Positions 53,960 to 64,000 of a stretch of DNA of 64,000 bases are shown here, piece by piece. A program made the translations under genes and the position numbers. The notes below the pieces were generated by a model. That model saw only the letters and a program-made list of their open reading frames with translations. It was not told the DNA's origin and made no database searches. Position 1 is the stretch's first letter, and every line of letters begins with the position of its first letter. Source of the stretch: Trichobilharzia regenti (lineage: Eukaryota; Platyhelminthes; Trematoda; Strigeidida; Schistosomatidae); assembly GCA_944472135.2 (NCBI GenBank), contig OX235267.1, positions 19,575,452 to 19,639,451 on the forward strand, in the 5' to 3' direction.

Positions 53960-55455
53960 GCATACCTTGCCAGACTGTGTCTGTCTGTCTGTTTTCGACA
54001 TAGAACTTTGCACATACGTGCTCTAGTTCAAGTCGCCACACTCCATCCTTGTAGCACACAAAGCAACAGAAGAAAGTACAAGAAAAGCATAATAGAGACA
54101 GTAAACAGAGGTGTGAGACAAAGAAAGAGTATTAACGAAGAACAAAACAGTTTTATTGGAAATCATAAGTCACAAGGAGTGGATGCATCTGCGCCACTGA
54201 GAACGATTTTGAGCCATGTCACCAATTGTTTCCAACCATTGTTTTTTACCGTCCCGAGGACGCCAACCAAGAAGTCTACATCTTCCTATGTGGCTTAGAC
54301 TAACTGTTGTAGATTTCATTGACTGGTGCCATATTTTGGTTTGACCGCCACTAGCTCTTTTCCAGCCTGACCCTATATCAGCTAACATTGCTCGTCGAGG
54401 AAGTCGATGACTAGGCATACGTAGCACATGTCCTAACCATCTCAGTCTATGTAACTTCACAACCTCGTCGATTGATTTCCCAGAGATGCGTAAACTGGCA
54501 TATGCGAAACTAGCCCTCTGTATCCGTGCTGAGATTTCTTCAGAGATCAACCCGTTGGGGCTAATGGTACTTCCAAAGTAAATGAAGCGGTTAACGTGCT
54601 CTACCACTTCACTCCCTATTTCTAATCTAGGAGTCGGTGTAGTCCAGTCCTGTAACATCATCTTGCATTTGGTGGGAGCGAATCGCATGCCAAACATTCG
54701 TAGATTGCTGTTCAAGGTGTTTAGAAGACTCTGCATTTTATCAGAGTTCTTGCCTAGAAGGACTATATCGTCTGCATAATCTAAGTCAACGAGATTATTC
54801 CCTGGTAGCAAGTCAATCCCTGAATCTTTGAAGTCACTTAGGGTTAAGCCCATTAGTACATCTATGATGAAGTTGAATAGAAAAGGAGATAATGGGCATC
54901 CTTGACGGACACCACTGGTCATCATCAGTTCAGATGACAGCTCGCCGTAAGCCCTCACCTGGCTGTATGAGTACGAGTAGAGTGCCTTAATCAGTGCAAT
55001 GTATTTTCTCGGGATTCCCTTTACAGCCAAGCATCTCCAGAGAACCTCTCGGTCGACAGAGTCGAATTCCGCTTTTAGGTCAAGAAATATAATGATTGTT
55101 GGACGCCGGTAGGAATGACTATGTTCTAGAATCTGTCGGAGGGTGAAGATATGATCAATACACCCTCTTCCTGGTCTAAAGCCTGTCTGGCTCTCTCGTG
55201 TTTGTGCCTCCCGAGCCCCACTTAGTCTACGCATGATTATTGAGCCTAGGACTTTAGATACTATATTAGTCAAGCTAATCCCTCTGTGGTTATCACAGGA
55301 AGACTTGTCTCCCTTCTTGTATATCGGGATAATCAGTGACTTACACCAACCCGATGGGACTTCTTCTGATTCCCAGACGCTGCCTAGTACCTCAGTTAAT
55401 GCAAACAGTAAACTGTCTCCACCGTACTTAAATACCTCTTGAGTCATTCCATCAG
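53960..55455 (-). pseudogene. RTE (SR2-like, second subfamily) LINE, 5'-truncated
   Basis: One open frame (55447-54170) holds the RT: RESQTGFRPGRGCIDHIFTL, IIIFLDLKAEFDSVDRE, SGVRQGCPLSPFLF, LDYADDIVLLGK, FAPTKCKMMLQDW and the C-terminal LRWLGHVLRMPSHRLP, LETIGDMAQNRSQW. In-frame deletion: SFAYASLR joins ISGKSIDEVVKLHRLRWLGH, skipping about 90 residues present in the 43-46 kb ORF. K-A-E replaces K-A-A/K-A-F in the first catalytic box. The endonuclease is missing. Its tail matches the 3' end grafted onto the 42.6-46.7 kb LINE. Confidence 0.88.
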
Positions 55456-56200
55456 TCCCGCCGGACTGTGTAGACTATAATAAACTACATTATTAATATA
55501 GTCTACAAATTCTTTATATTTATGTCTCAATGGGAATTAATAATTTAAGTACCGAATCCTTTTACAAGTGAATCAAACTTATAATCAATTATAATATGTA
55601 GTACAGAGAATTTCTGACAATCAAGATATGTTCTGCATTAGTCAGCATAAATCAAATGCATTTTGGACAGAATAATTAAGCATAGAAACTTGTTGAACCC
55701 GTTGATCGGCAGTGGCCGAATCAGATGAAAGCTTTCAGTTACAAAGAATTATATAGCTTTGTTAGGAGACAAGAAAGGTAGGTAATCGGTTAGGATTATT
55801 TTAGTTACTAGTTGATGTTTAACAAGCCGTTGAACCACTTTAAATTCTACAGGACTCATTGAAAGAACAGTTTTTATGATGAATGTAGTTGTATTCATCA
55901 TTACTTGTCTCATAAGTAAATTGGTTACATTAAAGGCAGTATGGCTATAAAGTCACAACAATGTCATATTTAGGAATCATGTTCAGGCTTTACGTTTGTT
56001 ATTTCAACAATTAAGAAGCAAGAAAACATGCCTAAACATTTTTCTACTTAAACAGCTGAATAGTTTATTATTTACTTCAAACAAGATATTCGGTTAAATT
56101 ACAAAGCGGAAGTGGTGTAAACTTATTCACTTCCCTCGTATGAATCACTGTAGTTACAGCAATATCGGTTTTAAATGAATAAAACGGCCATTTTAAGGCT
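55456..56200. other. No recognisable gene
   Basis: AT-rich. The right part is probably the pseudo-LTR of the Penelope-like element that follows. Confidence 0.45.
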
Positions 56201-56246
56201 ACATTGCCTCCATTTTGGTTAGTAATCTCCATCATAATCCGAATAA

Positions 56247-56289
56247 ATCTGCTGAAGAAGCTGTGGCTGACACGGCGAAACGTTCAGAA
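56247..56289 (+). ncRNA. Hammerhead ribozyme of Penelope type
   Basis: Core CTGAAGA at 56252-56258. Stem II GCTGTG (56260-56265) pairs with CACGGC (56271-56276, one G-T wobble) around loop GCTGA. GAAA follows at 56277-56280, then ACGT with no loop as an ultra-short stem III. Stem I is TCTG (56248-56251) with CAGA (56285-56288). Cleavage would follow GTT. One extra A sits between A9 and stem II. Penelope-like elements are known to carry such minimal-stem-III hammerheads in their terminal repeats, thought to act as dimers. Confidence 0.7.
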
Positions 56290-56341
56290 AAATCTTGTTT
56301 TGATTTTCTTAACACGCTGGGATTAATTTAAATAATTTATA

Positions 56342-56520
56342 ATGAATCAATCTGACTCGGCGCTCAAATTATTCCAGGAAGTTCGTAACACCTACGGTCT
56401 GGAAACTTATAATTTATGCGTGCGTTTCCAACTTCTTAAATCAACTAGTTTTAAATATGCTGTTGCTCACACACTAAGAAACACCTGGGAAATAATCAAC
56501 ACATGGTGTATTTTCAGATT
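56342..56520 (+). pseudogene. Penelope-like element ORF, N-terminal fragment
   Basis: ATG 53 bp after the hammerhead, then SALKLFQEVRNTYGLETYNL and FKYAVAHTLRNTWEIIN. The basic, leucine-spaced N-terminus and its position after the hammerhead fit the start of a Penelope ORF. RT and GIY-YIG parts are missing. Assigned mainly by context. Confidence 0.5.
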
Positions 56521-56529
56521 TCCTTGAGA

Positions 56530-58100
56530 CTTCATGATTTATTTATTTTCGTAAGTGGTAAAACTTAATCTTACATTGCAAGTTCTTTGAAGGCAATTTT
56601 AAGTTACTTTAATGATTGTAATTCCCTTGTATATTTTATGGTTGACGGATTTGCATTTAACTTCACTCAATTTCGCCCTTCACACTTTTCGACAGAGTTA
56701 ATACCATATGATCTTTGAAACTATGCTGTCTTCTAATTTTTCACAGATTTGTAATAATGACTTAAATGTAACTTTAAATGTCAGAGATTTGTTCACTTAT
56801 TGTTTCTACTTTGGAATTTCATTTAATTCAGCCAACCAGTGGACCGGTTCTTTTATTTAAAAAACATGCTTTTATAGTGACCAAGATACTTCCAAGAGTT
56901 TATGCTTTGATCGTATTTACAGTTCAGAAATATGTTCACCAAAAAATGGAAACTTCTTTGTAAAATTTAATGGCTAATCATGAATGTGGCTGAGAAGTAG
57001 ATAAAACATGCAATTAGTTCATTTTGCTTTAAGAAGTTTGTAGTCATATTCAAGATTCTTGATGTGCTGCAAAATAAAATTACCAGTCACAAAGAATCTT
57101 CCTAAGGACGATAATTTTCAAACCATAAAATTTCATCCAGTCACTAACAAAAACACTTTGTAATAATTAACAAGGAATGATCCGTTGGATAGTTCGATTA
57201 GAAACTATTATCCTAAGTCAACAATGGGTTCCGGTAATTTCCAGCTTTCCAGACTTGGTTTTGTCACACTAACGGTGGGTTGAATCTTGTGTATCAGAAA
57301 AACCGCCATGCAATGTTTACACCTCAGCTGATCATGTCAACCATATAAAGGAGAGTAAGTTATTGTCGATGTATCTGAACTTGTATAGCTGCTGTAATCG
57401 TTGTAACTATTAGTTTTCCTGAAATATCATTCACCAGTAATCATTGGTTGAATTAAATACAATAAAACAACGAAATAACTCATTTGTATGTAGTTTACTC
57501 GAATCAACGAACTGATACACGTGAATTGGTGATAGAAGGTTCCACCAGTTTGATTGCATGAGTCATAGAGAATGAAAATATTTTTCAGTCAGGATACGTA
57601 ATGTGTACATTGTAATTTCATTATCAATAGTAAGTTTAGTCCCTGGCAGTGAATTTCGGGGTGAGTCGAAAGTTATAAATTATTAGTTTGACGTAATCAG
57701 TTATATTGGGGACTTACTGAATAATTATTCAGATTATTAAAAAGGAAATTTATTTCGCATTCCAAAAGACTATATTGGTAAATGCACCATTTATCTTTCC
57801 CACGGTTATATACTACATTAACAACAGAACATTCTATTTCATGTTGTTTGATGTAAACCGAAATCACATGCTCAGTGATTGGTTACAGAATACAAAGTAT
57901 TGTATATATATATACGGTAGTTCGATCAATGAAAAAGGTACCTTTGCTTCCGTGTCTTGCCTTCTGTTGCTACAACATGACTGGGAAAGACACACCAGTT
58001 CATAGGGTATCAAATATCAAAATAAAAACTGTTCACTACTTTTATAACAAGTCTACGGCTGTTCGTTAAAATAGAAATTCCGGTTACTAACAGTCTAGCA
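56530..58100. other. No recognisable gene
   Basis: AT-rich. ORFs at 56778-56963 and 57775-58005 have no identifiable features. Confidence 0.5.
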
Positions 58101-58119
58101 GGGCGTCGGAGGTCGAGTA

Positions 58120-58255
58120 AGGAGAAGATGAGAACTTAATGGCAATCGTGGAGCTAGCTAAAAAAAACTGCAGAGAACAAGGTGAAATTGAGATGTGATG
58201 TTGAAGCCTTATGTTCTACTTGGAACTCAGGGGAATAATAATAACAATGACACTA
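58120..58255 (+). repeat. SINE family B tail fragment
   Basis: TTGAAGCCTTATGTTCTACT and TGGAACTCAGG match the family B end at about 51900-51940 (TTGGAGCCCTATGTTCCACT, GGGAACG). Confidence 0.5.
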
Positions 58256-58839
58256 TAGAATTGCCGATCAGTATCAATGCTAAATATTATCTTCCGAATA
58301 TAAATTACAGGTGCCAATGATCTCTAGTGAGTGACTTTGGTTAGGTTACGTGAAATCTACATCGAACCTTTCAGGCTCCACTTTACGGAAGATATAATCA
58401 GTTTAAATTAAATCGCTGAGTGATGAAATGATTTTTTTTACCTGGTCAGTTATGATTTAATTAACTTTACGAAAAATTAGACATCTGTTTCGCCTAATTA
58501 ACAACAATAATGCAGGTAGTTGTTATTTATTATGATACATAGAGAGAAGTAAAGCATTTTACTGTTCTTGTTTTTACTATTATCGATTTTAGTCTTTTTC
58601 ATACCACTATTTCCTATTGTGAAGGCTTGCACAAATGCAAATTTTCGTGTATGTATCTCTCTGCAGTAAGATCATGTGATTATAATTGTGTATTTGCTTC
58701 AAGAAAAGATTTTAAGTGATAAGAGCTTTCAGACAATTTTATATTTGATAATAGGGGCTGTGGTTCTCTTCTGCTTTCTGTCAACTCAGTTGCAATTATT
58801 AACAAACACAAACAGCACGTAATTAGATAGTTAAAGGCA

Positions 58840-58975
58840 ATCGACAGGAAGCCTTAGATCTAGGTTTCGTGCTTGTCGGTACTCGTGAGCAAGACATATA
58901 TGCAGTCTTGCAGGAATTCATATCTCTCCGAAGATTTTAACCCGCGTCGCAGAGTGGTGCAGTCAGAGACAGTGT
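58840..58975 (+). repeat. Repeat family D, copy 1
   Basis: GGCAATCGACAGGAAGCC, TAGGTTTCGTGCTTGTCGGT, ACTCGTGAGCAAGAC match the reverse complement of 60840-61000 in order. Confidence 0.55.
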
Positions 58976-59449
58976 GTTGTTGAATTGCATTACATTTTTT
59001 ATTTTTGAATGTTTGTTGACTCTAATCTGAAACTGTGAGTATACTTCAACACGGTTATTCGAAAAAGATTTGTTAAATCCAAGTGTTCGTGGTTTTGATC
59101 ATTTATGGGACGATAACTGATAAAGGTGTATTATTTATCACAGTTTGTTGCACAAGAGATTATCAAGGATGGTTTTACATTTTGAGGTTAAAAGAATGAA
59201 GATTTAAGTGAGTGTGTGATAGATAATGAATACATTTACAACATACAATGGTATTCTTTGCGAATATGCATTCTATTTTTGCCTACATGACTGGTGTGCA
59301 ACTAAATACATAAGGTCATTGCCAGCTGACTTTATTTTATGGATTTATGTGATTACTCAGCAGCAATAACATATGCACAGGCTATCTGTTAACTTCCATA
59401 TACAAAAATTAGATCAGTCAGTAAGACGAGCGATGTTTAAAGAATGACG

Positions 59450-59900
59450 TGTTCGCGTCCAGCTTGTTCCTAAGCCTTTTTAGGATTTTCTCTTCACTAA
59501 TTTTTCGACTGTTTATGCCGACCTCGCAAGTTGTTTTTGATTGCAAAATTACGGAGTGAATACACTTGCGCCATTGAGGATGATTCTGAACAATATCATC
59601 CCTATTCTCAGCCATTGGTTCTTAGCATCCCGAGGATGCCAGCCAGGCAGTCTACACCTTCTTACATGACCAGCTCGAACCAACAGTCAAAGACCTCTTG
59701 CAGGGATGTTAGGTTTTGGTTTATTCACTCTTAATTATATTCCAACCTAATCCAACGTCTGCTTACATTGCTCTTCAAGGAAGGTGGTGACTCAGCATAT
59801 GTAACTCGAATCCCAACTAGTTCAGTCGATGTAGCTTTACAACATGATCCATAGCTTTTTTTCCTTACCCAATACCCTATGCCCGACTTCAATGTTATCT
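59450..59900 (-). pseudogene. RTE (SR2-like) LINE 3' fragment, decayed
   Basis: Antisense wording CTTGCGCCATTGAGGATGAT, CAGCCATTGGTTCTTAGCAT, CCCGAGGATGCCAGCCAGG parallels 54.19-54.27 kb. No open frame. Confidence 0.65.
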
Positions 59901-59904
59901 ACGA

Positions 59905-60180
59905 CGTCATACCACTTATCGCGGGAGACGGAATGCAATCATCTGTGATCGAGTACAGGTAGCCTCTTGATGTCTTACATATTCAGCAACCATATTTCAC
60001 AACAAACTGCTATTCAGTATACCGCTTATTCGGGATTTCCAACAGAAGGTGTTAAATGCTTTGATTTGCAAGTATATAAAACCTGCTTTTTAACTGTACT
60101 TAGCTTCTGTTCATAATCATGCAAAAAATTAAGATATCTACGAAAGTAAGAGTAAAATATTGGAGATATAGTTCTTATAA
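59905..60180. other. Unassigned
   Basis: May extend the LINE fragment; nothing else seen. Confidence 0.3.
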
Positions 60181-60184
60181 GCAT

Positions 60185-60256
60185 GGCCTCGTGATGTAAT
60201 GCTTGGTACTGTGAACTTCGAATCCAGAGACCCAAGTTCAAGTCTCTGCAAGACCT
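60185..60256 (+). pseudogene. tRNA-Gln-like pseudogene
   Basis: 72 bp following eukaryotic tRNA-Gln: GTGATGTAATGCTTGGTACT D-arm, GAACTTCGAATCC anticodon arm and AGTTCAAGTCTC T-loop region. The anticodon position reads TCG rather than TTG or CTG. Acceptor and T stems have mismatches, so probably not functional. Confidence 0.6.
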
Positions 60257-60274
60257 CGGGCCTAGAGCTTTGAG

Positions 60275-60347
60275 ACGCAGCTACGTCGGTTGGGAGAACA
60301 TGAGACTCTTAATCTCAGGTTTGTGGGTTCCAGTCCCAAGTCAGGCG
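60275..60347 (+). pseudogene. tRNA-Lys(CTT)-like pseudogene
   Basis: AGCTACGTCGGTTGGGAGAA, then a perfect anticodon arm TGAGACTCTTAATCTCA (anticodon CTT), then GTGGGTTCCAGTCCCA (T-loop TTCGA changed to TTCCA). Acceptor ends do not pair. It lies 18 bp after the Gln-like unit. Confidence 0.65.
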
Positions 60348-60399
60348 TCCTTCTTGGTATATGTGTGCAGTCGGAGTGAGTGTCACCTCAAGGTCCACA

Positions 60400-60640
60400 T
60401 TTTGTGTCTCTGGCTCAGTGGTAGAGTGTTCACAAACCATACATATGATCCAGTTTCGACTCCAGGCGGACGTCTTCTTAAACCTCTTCTAGCCAGTAGT
60501 AAGTCTGATGAAGAGGGAAGGTTGGTCGTTTGGCTAGCAAGCCTACCCCAAAAAAACAACGCCATCCTTACTTAAACTCATAAAAGCGAGTTTGGAACCC
60601 CATATTCAACTAGGTATGCGAAAGAAATGAAAAAATATTC
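60400..60640 (+). repeat. SINE family B-type copy
   Basis: Head CTGGCTCAGTGGTAGAGTG with weak box B GTTTCGACTCC. Body GAAGAGGGAAGGTTGGTCG, GGCTAGCAAGCC and TGGAACCCCATATTCAACTA, ending GAAAGAAATGAAAAAAT. It directly follows the two tRNA-like units. Confidence 0.65.
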
Positions 60641-60789
60641 GCACAAGTAAACATTGTTTATCATAGATATAAAGATATTAATGTTACCTAATACGTGAAG
60701 TACATAGGTTTAAATAACAATTTTTATGCAGAAGACATATTGTGCTCAAGAGAAAAAAATTCAGACTAGATTTTAATGCACGCACGCAG

Positions 60790-61010
60790 TTTACTTAACA
60801 CTGTACCACACAACAATTTGTTAGCTTATAAAACTTGTTTTTCAATCTCGGGTTCGCGGTTGACCTCCTGTGGGTGACGCGGATTCGAATCGCACAAGGG
60901 ACACGAGTTCCTTCAAGGCAGCAGATACGCCTTGCTGACGAGTGCCAACTATCACAAAACCTAGGTCCAAGACTTCCTACCGATTGCCTCCAACCATCTA
61001 ACATCATCTA
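60790..61010 (-). repeat. Repeat family D, copy 2
   Basis: Minus strand GGCAATCGGTAGGAAGTCTT, TAGGTTTTGTGATAGTTGGC, ACTCGTCAGCAAGGCG matches 58.85-58.92 kb, then GCGATTCGAATCCGCG, a box-B-like palindrome. Confidence 0.55.
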
Positions 61011-63160
61011 GCTTTGGTTTTACTAAAAAAGACGAATGTGAACAGCTTATTAGTGAATTCTGAAATTACACAGATTTGACACTTGATGGGAACTGGAGAT
61101 TCATCAAGGTCCGTGGTATCTATCGGTGATGTATATTCACAAAAAGAAATACAGTATGACACCAAGTATGGGAATCACATTACTGTTTCACTCCTGCTAG
61201 TGACATAACTGTATTCTTGATCGAAAGTTATCAAAAGGTACCCTAGTCCTATTAAATACACAGTTCACCTTCTGATAATATTTTATTAATATCACTGTAT
61301 TGTAAAGATAACTATTTTTTTTTAACTGGCTAGCATGTCACTTGTTAGTGAGCCTTCAGAAAATTCCTCAAAGATTAGGTAAATTACATGAACGAATGTG
61401 TTAAGAATTCCGAGGAAAGCAGATACAAAACCAAAAACTATAAAACAGACATGCTTATACAGCTTGCTGATAGATGTATGCATTTTTACAAGTATTACGA
61501 TCTGGCTGCCATGATGAAGGCAAGGAAGGTTTGAGTACTAAAGATACACTTTTTAATATGTTTACTTAGTGTTTCATCGCAGAGTAATTTTTTACGTAAC
61601 AAGTATCACGATTTATATAAACCATGTTTTCAGTCATCTACCAAAATGTTAACACCACGGTGATGAATGCTAACACTTGTATATTACTTTGCTCTAAAAT
61701 CAATTTACAAAGCGGATGAATGATACTTGTGAACTTTAAATCATCTGAACAGTAATTAATGGATATCTATCTATTTTAAAAAAAGTGGTACTCAAGAAAT
61801 AGTAGTGCGTCTAAAGTACCGTTAAACTATCAGTTCATTGGTTGGATAATTTTAGTATGAAATAACAACTTTGATTCACTCCAGTAACTGATTACTTTTG
61901 TGTTGTTATTGTTTAAACGTCTATAGGTACAGGCGAATCCGTTATTTCATATGGAATATAATTTTTTGCACAATGATTATAATTGTTTTTACCTATTTTT
62001 GTATCCTATAAATAGACGTATACTCGTTTGAATGTTATAGCGTGATTTCAGTGATTATAAGTTGAATAAGTCGTTGTAAAGCAACAGTCCTTCTAGCATA
62101 TTTGGTAACTATTATTTAGTTTAATTTGATGTTGAGTTTCCTACTGTTTAACAGGAATTTTATTTACAAAACTCATGATTATTAATTTTAATGAATAGTT
62201 AGAATTATCTGCAGGTTGACAACTAATCTTGGATAAACAGGTGGTCTATCAGCAGCATTTAAGCTGGTAGTTACACTTTACTTTAAAACAGAGGCTATTA
62301 CACTAGTTCCATCCAAATAAATACTCAAAATTTCATGGGAATATACTAAATTTGAGGCTGGCTGTTAATTTGGTAGGATTCCTAGACACGTCACAGAAAC
62401 AAGTCTGTTCGATCTATTATCTAATTGTGTTCAAAGATAATTCTTATATGTTAAGAAATTGGGCTTTGTGGTAATTTGTAATCCCATATTAGTTTGCTTA
62501 TTGCTTACATCATATGCAGTGAAACAGTATTATTTATTGGATGACGTCTCGAGTACAATTTATTGCTCATAATCATATCTTCAGTTGTAAACTACACAAC
62601 TGCGAAACTTGATTTTTATATTTCTCTCTCTTGCTTCCCGTTCGAAATAGGATTTTCTTGATAACGCAATAAGTATTGATTCATTCCTATTGCATGTGTC
62701 CTGATTTGATTCCATAAATACATCTTCAGTTATCAATCTCTCCCTCTACCCTGTGGCATCAAACGCTTGTTCTGACAGTTCTTTCCCCAGTTTACTATAT
62801 TGGTTGGATGTAACTGCATGTAAAGCTGTAACAGGGCTTTTGTTTTTAGATTGAAAACAGACTATGTTGGCTAACGGATCTTATGGAGTTATTAGGCAAA
62901 ATGATTTGGTTTATGTAATATCCTACATTGACCGTGTGGCCGAACACATATGTGAACGCAGTAGAGGGGATCAGTTAGAACAGAAAAACACAGAAGCTTA
63001 ACAAGATCTAGCCTAATTGATCCTAATGAAATAAGGAATTTCGAAACAAGGAATGATCGAAAAGCAATCCTGATCGTACAGAAAAACTGCACTGCTCTTG
63101 TGACAAATGAAAAGGAAGATCAGCAACTATAAAAATCAAGTTTTGAAGGTGCGTGGTTTA
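61011..63160. other. No recognisable gene
   Basis: AT-rich and stop-dense. A 66-codon minus ORF (62892-63092) has no features. Confidence 0.5.
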
Positions 63161-63165
63161 CAACT

Positions 63166-63258
63166 GATAATATGATTATGGATAGTAAATTGTGTTCAAA
63201 ACGTCATCCAGTAGATAATACTGTATGCGATATATATAATAAACAAATTAATATGGAA
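63166..63258 (+). repeat. Dispersed ~100 bp repeat, copy 3
   Basis: GATAATATGATTATGGATAG, AAAACGTCATCCAGTAGATA and AATAAACAAATTAATATGG match copy 2. Confidence 0.6.
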
Positions 63259-63579
63259 AAACAAAAGATACAATTTCTGGACTTGCCTGAAGTTAGACTT
63301 CAGCCGATGGCCTCTGAATGTCCCATTAAACTAAGATAATCGTGAACCATCTAGTATATTAATAGATCACTAGCAGCTTATATATAATTCAACATGATTT
63401 AAGCTAAGTTGAGACTTATTATTCACAGAACTGTGTGAAGGTGATAGAAATGTAGCTATGTATCACTGATTCACATGATTTCAAGTTAAAAAATCGACCA
63501 TTTTATGGTATTTTTCACAAATAAATCGATTACTCGAAAGCTGTAATTTGAAACATCATCTTGATGGAGGCTAAATATT
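63259..63579. other. No recognisable gene
   Basis: AT-rich, nothing seen. Confidence 0.4.
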
Positions 63580-63765
63580 CTTTTCTTACAGCTTGATTCC
63601 ACACTGTATTTTTCGGTACAGGTATGGAATTTTCAGCATGTGATATCGGTAGCCCAAATTTTGCAGGCCAACCATAGATATCAGGCGTGCATCGGCAAAG
63701 AATCGAACTCCAAACCATGTGCATGATCGGAGAGAGTCCTAACTGCTGTGCCACCGACGCACATG
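63580..63765 (-). repeat. SINE family A, copy 4
   Basis: Minus strand GTGCGTCGGTGGCACAGCAG head and CTGATATCTATGGTTGGCC body. Box B is decayed (GGAGTTCGATTCTTTG), the most diverged of the four copies. Confidence 0.82.
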
Positions 63766-64000
63766 GTACATAAATGGAAATGCAGTCCCCATAGGTAGTA
63801 AAGTTGTCAGACCGTGTAAAATATGTAAAGACCACATTTTCATTATTGCATTGAATGCGTGAATTATACTTCTTCAACATACGGCGATCATTAATAGAAA
63901 TATATTTACAAGTGTAAATATTCAAGTTGTTCTTGGTTATGATTCAGTTACCCAGGATATGTCAAATTGTTTCAAAGAACACTTGAATAAATGTCAATCA

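Noticed and set aside
60840..60910. Functional tRNA gene
   Set aside because: Only a palindromic box-B-like GATTCGAATC is seen. No cloverleaf could be folded, and the segment belongs to a repeat with a copy at 58.9 kb.
1..64000. CRISPR arrays, bacterial operons, prophage
   Set aside because: Introns, LINEs, SINEs and base composition show a eukaryotic genome; no spaced palindromic repeat arrays are present.

Overview
This is a eukaryotic, AT-rich, transposon-dense window that most likely comes from a schistosomatid flatworm (Schistosoma, Trichobilharzia or a close relative). Four things point there: (1) a host gene with a run of 31-44 bp introns at its 5' end and one 8 kb intron, a known schistosome gene style; (2) RTE (SR2-type), CR1 (SR1-type) and BEL/Gypsy retroelements; (3) tRNA-derived SINEs, one of which carries the remains of a hammerhead ribozyme of the schistosome Sm-alpha type; (4) a Penelope-like element with its own hammerhead. 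The species is inferred, not shown. | Layout. 1-9.9 kb: decayed CR1-type LINEs on both strands, a Penelope RT scrap, and a copy of an unusual membrane-segment ORF linked to a BEL-type element. 9.9-17 kb: three related ~360 bp LTRs in two orientations, a BEL-type gag cut by a CR1 LINE, and a second, longer copy of the membrane-segment ORF followed by a 190 bp tandem repeat. 17.6-26.5 kb: a Mutator-like element (MULE) with ~217 bp terminal inverted repeats, a spliced FAR1-like/MULE/SWIM transposase on +, a convergent multi-exon gene with hydrophobic segments on -, and a near-identical 485 bp inverted duplication of the transposase 5' end around its left TIR. A solo BEL-type LTR with a 5 bp target duplication follows. 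| 27.8-37.3 kb: the clear host genes. A seven-exon SFT2-domain gene (159 aa when spliced, a Golgi vesicle-traffic membrane protein) runs on +. A small, unidentified single-TM gene runs divergently on -, about 300 bp away. The last SFT2 intron is 8,011 bp and is filled with antisense RTE LINEs. | 38.1-48.9 kb: nested insertions. A Gypsy element (LTRs, gag and protease, but no RT or integrase) is flanked by 5 bp target duplications. A full-length RTE LINE with an intact 1000-codon EN-RT ORF is inserted in its protease, with a perfect 10 bp target duplication. A SINE is inserted in only one of the two LTRs. | 49-64 kb: no host gene recognised; SINEs of several tRNA origins, RTE fragments, a Penelope 5' end with a hammerhead, and degenerate tRNA-Gln/tRNA-Lys units. 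| The observations most worth following are the MULE hairpin-forming duplication (the same geometry as maize Mu killer), the convergent second gene inside the MULE, the chimeric 3' end of the otherwise intact RTE, and the two kinds of hammerhead.
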